Shown piece by piece: positions 61,878-64,000 of a stretch of 64,000 nucleotides of DNA. Origin of the DNA: Pseudomonas sp. B21-056 (GTDB lineage Bacteria > Pseudomonadota > Gammaproteobacteria > Pseudomonadales > Pseudomonadaceae); the NCBI RefSeq assembly GCF_026016325.1, contig NZ_CP087203.1:3162001-3226000 (forward strand). Direction: 5' to 3'. Below the pieces are notes generated by a model that did not search any database, was not told the DNA's origin, and saw nothing but the letters and a program-made list of their open reading frames with translations. Each line of letters starts with the position of its first letter. The first letter of the stretch is position 1. Position numbers and translations under genes: made by a program.

Positions 61878-61943
61878 GTGGTCTGTCGCCATGAGCGCTG
61901 CCGCCCCATATTGGCTCTACCCGATAAGGCCAAGATCAACTGC

Positions 61944-61956
61944 ATAACGTAGTTAT
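61944..61956. promoter_or_regulatory. Inverted repeat ATAAC-GTA-GTTAT near the MACPF start
   Basis: A perfect 5-3-5 inverted repeat about 30 bases before the MACPF start codon, in an AT-rich stretch where the -10 region might lie. Candidate operator or promoter element. Confidence 0.35.
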
Positions 61957-61986
61957 CTATTCCCCATCATCGGGCAGGAGCAAACC

Positions 61987-63885
61987 ATGAATGACGATAT
62001 GGCCGTAACAAGCGCCATCCAAGCCAGGGATTACACTTTGCTCAACGGCGATCTCGGCTACGGTCGAAACCGCCTCAGCGCAGCCCGGGGACCGGATGAG
62101 CGCGTATTCGACCCCGCGTCCGGCGCCGGCATCAAGCGGCACACGGACACACGACGCGACGATTACTCATCGTTCTTCAGATCGATTCTGGACTATCGCC
62201 GCACAACAAAGGCCGAATTCAATTCGACTGCCAGTTATGGTGAATTCTCTGCCGAATTTCACCTCAACTTTGAAAAGAAATACACCTCCCATCAAGACAA
62301 CACGGCCGCTGTACGGACCCTGCGCCTCGTCTTCGGCGGCGCGAAGCTCGATGCGGTCTCGGCTGCGGTGCTCTCACCCAGGTTCAGCGCGGAAGTCGCT
62401 CGCCTGCCTGCGGCGTTCAACCACGAGGAGGCGCATAAATTCTATCGGTTCTTCGACATGTTCGGGACCGACGTGGTGACCTCGATCACGCTGGGCGGCA
62501 ATCTGTATTTCCAGGCCCTGGTGCAGAAATCCAAAGTAACGGAACTGGAAAAGATCAAGGTTGAGCTGGAGGCCGAATACGGCATCTTCTTCACGGCTGA
62601 TGGTTCGATCGATGATACGGTCGAGCGCAAGCAGTATATGGAAAGCCGTGACGCCTCGGTCACCACTGAGGGCGGCGACAACGACATCTTCTCCGGCGTC
62701 ACCTTCACGAAGCCGAAGAAGTATGACGACAAGACGAACCAATGGATTACCTCGGTCGGGAAAAAACCGATCGTCGTCGGGCGGGAATTCAAGCCGGTCC
62801 ACGCCTTCATTGCCGACGACGAGCGACGCATCGCGACACAGAAGGCCCTGGACCACTATATGGGCCGCTCTCTGAGCGTCCATTCGACCTGGCGCTACAG
62901 CAGCCTCACCGTCGGCAACATGACTCGGCCAGATCAGACGGCCAATGCTGTTGGCAATCCCGCTATCAAGGTACGGGTGGTTGACCGCAAGACGCTGGAG
63001 GGACGAGAAGCGTACTTCGCGGCGCCCACTGTCGGTAGCGCCGTGTCCGACATCACCCAGTTCTGGAATGCGTTCAAGTCCGGTGTCGAGTCCATGAAAC
63101 TCGAGCAAACCATCGTATTGCTGGCGACGGAGTTCTGGCCGCGGGAAAGCCGCTACAGCCCGCCGGATCACATCATCGCTTTCCTGAAGAATAAATGCGG
63201 CGGCTCGGAGGCAACACTGCATCGCTGGCGCGATGACTCCCTTCGCTGTGTGCCGTGCCCCTATGCCGGCGTCAGCTATGGGCTGATCGGCTACGGCAAC
63301 GGCACCTCCCAGGACAAGGGTGGGGATGTCTACGTGATCGGCTTCGGCGATCCGGAGCGTACGCTGCGGCCGGAGCTGGAGATTTCCGCCGATCTGCATA
63401 CCACTGAAGACGGTACGGCGAAGTTCGCTTGCAATGACATCTTCAAAGGGGAATCCATCTCCTTCCTGAAGTTCCGCAGCCAGCATTGGAACACCTGGCA
63501 GATCGCTGTCGACCCCCATGTCCCGGAACGCACCATTCTGGAAGACGACAGCGCGGGCGATGCTGCCAAGGCACTGTGGTACGCGCAGCCGGCGGGGCCG
63601 AAATACGGCATGCATCCCTTCTATCTGATCAACGCCCAGACCTGCGGCGTCCTGCAATGGGACAGCGGCGGCGCGGCCCTGGAGAAGGAAGCCGTGCTGC
63701 GGCCCTTCGCCCCCAATCTCGACATCAACCTGTGGGACCTGCGCTACCCCCATATTTTGTGCCTGTCTTATCAACCGGATTGGGACCTGCGCGCCTTTGG
63801 AGATCGGCGCGTGAGAGTGGCGTCGTACCGTGGCCGAGACACGGAACTGCGCTGGTCGCCAAGTAACGTCAATCGTGTGCTCTGA
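61987..63885 (+). CDS. MACPF (perforin-like) domain protein with C-terminal beta-rich region
   Basis: 632 residues without a signal peptide. FGTDVVTSITLGG (159-171) keeps the exact spacing of the MACPF signature (aromatic-Gly-Thr/Ser-His-aromatic, six residues, Gly-Gly), with His to Asp and Tyr to Val changes. Upstream is a beta/alpha MACPF-like region, and flanking helices (about 180-215 and 280-300) could supply membrane hairpins. The C-terminal part (about 440-630) has Trp-rich repeats (HWNTWQIAVDP, VLQWDSGGAAL, NLWDLRYPHILCLSYQ) suggesting a beta-trefoil or similar receptor-binding module. AGGAG precedes the ATG. Bacterial MACPF proteins include insecticidal toxins; pore formation here is inferred. 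Confidence 0.8.
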   Translation: MNDDMAVTSAIQARDYTLLNGDLGYGRNRLSAARGPDERVFDPASGAGIKRHTDTRRDDYSSFFRSILDYRRTTKAEFNSTASYGEFSAEFHLNFEKKYTSHQDNTAAVRTLRLVFGGAKLDAVSAAVLSPRFSAEVARLPAAFNHEEAHKFYRFFDMFGTDVVTSITLGGNLYFQALVQKSKVTELEKIKVELEAEYGIFFTADGSIDDTVERKQYMESRDASVTTEGGDNDIFSGVTFTKPKKYDDKTNQWITSVGKKPIVVGREFKPVHAFIADDERRIATQKALDHYMGRSLSVHSTWRYSSLTVGNMTRPDQTANAVGNPAIKVRVVDRKTLEGREAYFAAPTVGSAVSDITQFWNAFKSGVESMKLEQTIVLLATEFWPRESRYSPPDHIIAFLKNKCGGSEATLHRWRDDSLRCVPCPYAGVSYGLIGYGNGTSQDKGGDVYVIGFGDPERTLRPELEISADLHTTEDGTAKFACNDIFKGESISFLKFRSQHWNTWQIAVDPHVPERTILEDDSAGDAAKALWYAQPAGPKYGMHPFYLINAQTCGVLQWDSGGAALEKEAVLRPFAPNLDINLWDLRYPHILCLSYQPDWDLRAFGDRRVRVASYRGRDTELRWSPSNVNRVL

Positions 63886-63908
63886 CACTAACTGAAAGGA
63901 GTATTGAA

Positions 63909-64000
63909 ATGCCTAAGGGATACCAGTCGTTCCTGCAGAAATCGACCCGCACCACCTACTGCAGCAAAGACAAATATGCCAATCACGACCTCTCTGCAGA
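63909..64000 (+). CDS. Start of a gene cut by the window end, unknown product
   Basis: AAGGAG precedes ATG 63909. The readable 30 residues start MPKGYQSFLQKSTRTTYCSK and have no signal peptide. It follows the MACPF gene by 23 bases on the same strand, so it is probably cotranscribed and may encode a partner, immunity or second toxin component. Too short to classify. Confidence 0.7.
   Translation, partial: MPKGYQSFLQKSTRTTYCSKDKYANHDLSA

Noticed and set aside
62374-63888. Long open frame (504 codons) opposite the MACPF gene
   Set aside because: No ribosome site or recognisable motif. The plus-strand protein has a MACPF signature and AGGAG.
1-64000. tRNA, rRNA, CRISPR arrays, intact insertion sequences, integrase or phage attachment sites
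   Set aside because: I looked on both strands for conserved tRNA arms, transposase motifs and regular repeat-spacer patterns and saw none; a short or degenerate tRNA could be missed without a covariance search.

Overview
The window looks like chromosome of a Pseudomonas of the P. fluorescens group. Evidence is high-GC coding sequence, a typical fluorescens-type REP pair near 2046-2131, and a vgrG / DUF6484 / DUF2169 / ketosynthase-like / DUF4150-nuclease block in the same order as the P. aeruginosa VgrG1b-Tse7 locus. I see no rRNA, tRNA, CRISPR array or intact insertion sequence. It reads as an accessory catabolic region of several self-contained uptake-and-degradation cassettes, followed by an antagonism region.

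Layout. (1) 39-2282: a small conserved protein, a sigma-54 activator, a REP pair and a 28-residue membrane peptide. (2) 2654-7412: a GntR regulator, a complete polar amino-acid ABC importer and a cytoplasmic-type gamma-glutamyltransferase, probably uptake and cleavage of a gamma-glutamyl compound. (3) 7449-20398: two divergent acetoacetate-decarboxylase-superfamily enzymes, two aldehyde dehydrogenases, three permeases of different families (MFS, NCS1, APC), an SDR, and TetR and PucR regulators. I recognise no described pathway here. (4) 20530-33540: two divergent operons, visibly AT-richer than their flanks. They encode a PotA-type ABC importer with a fused permease, a CoA ligase, a two-subunit biotin-dependent acyl-CoA carboxylase, a MaoC hydratase, an SDR, a thiolase-fold Ltp protein lacking the nucleophilic cysteine, its DUF35 partner lacking zinc cysteines, and a hot-dog thioesterase. 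This is the best candidate for an undescribed degradation system.

(5) 33837-36829: an FAD amine or amino-acid oxidase, a cupin and an orphan PotD-like binding protein. (6) 37337-41080: a LysR/NmrA divergent pair, a GcvA-like LysR regulator and an azoreductase. (7) 41482-51214: a ten-gene leftward cluster for a quaternary ammonium compound of the carnitine / betaine type. It joins a CaiX-like binding protein, a carnitine-dehydrogenase-like enzyme, a BKACE enzyme, a thioesterase, a Rieske monooxygenase with its reductase, an aldehyde dehydrogenase, two SDRs and a GATase-like AraC regulator. (8) 51526-52719: a DJ-1/PfpI protein and a DUF1810 protein. (9) 52723-60834: an orphan type VI secretion vgrG locus with a Tse7-like effector and candidate immunity protein. 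(10) 61032-64000: a lipoprotein, then a cytosolic-type MACPF (perforin-like) protein preceded by three 11-bp operator-like repeats, and the start of a further gene cut by the window end.

Each catabolic cassette carries its own regulator and transporter. Several have perfect inverted repeats in the intergenic region, which are the likely operators. Functions are read from motifs in the translated sequence and from gene context; nothing was searched against a database.
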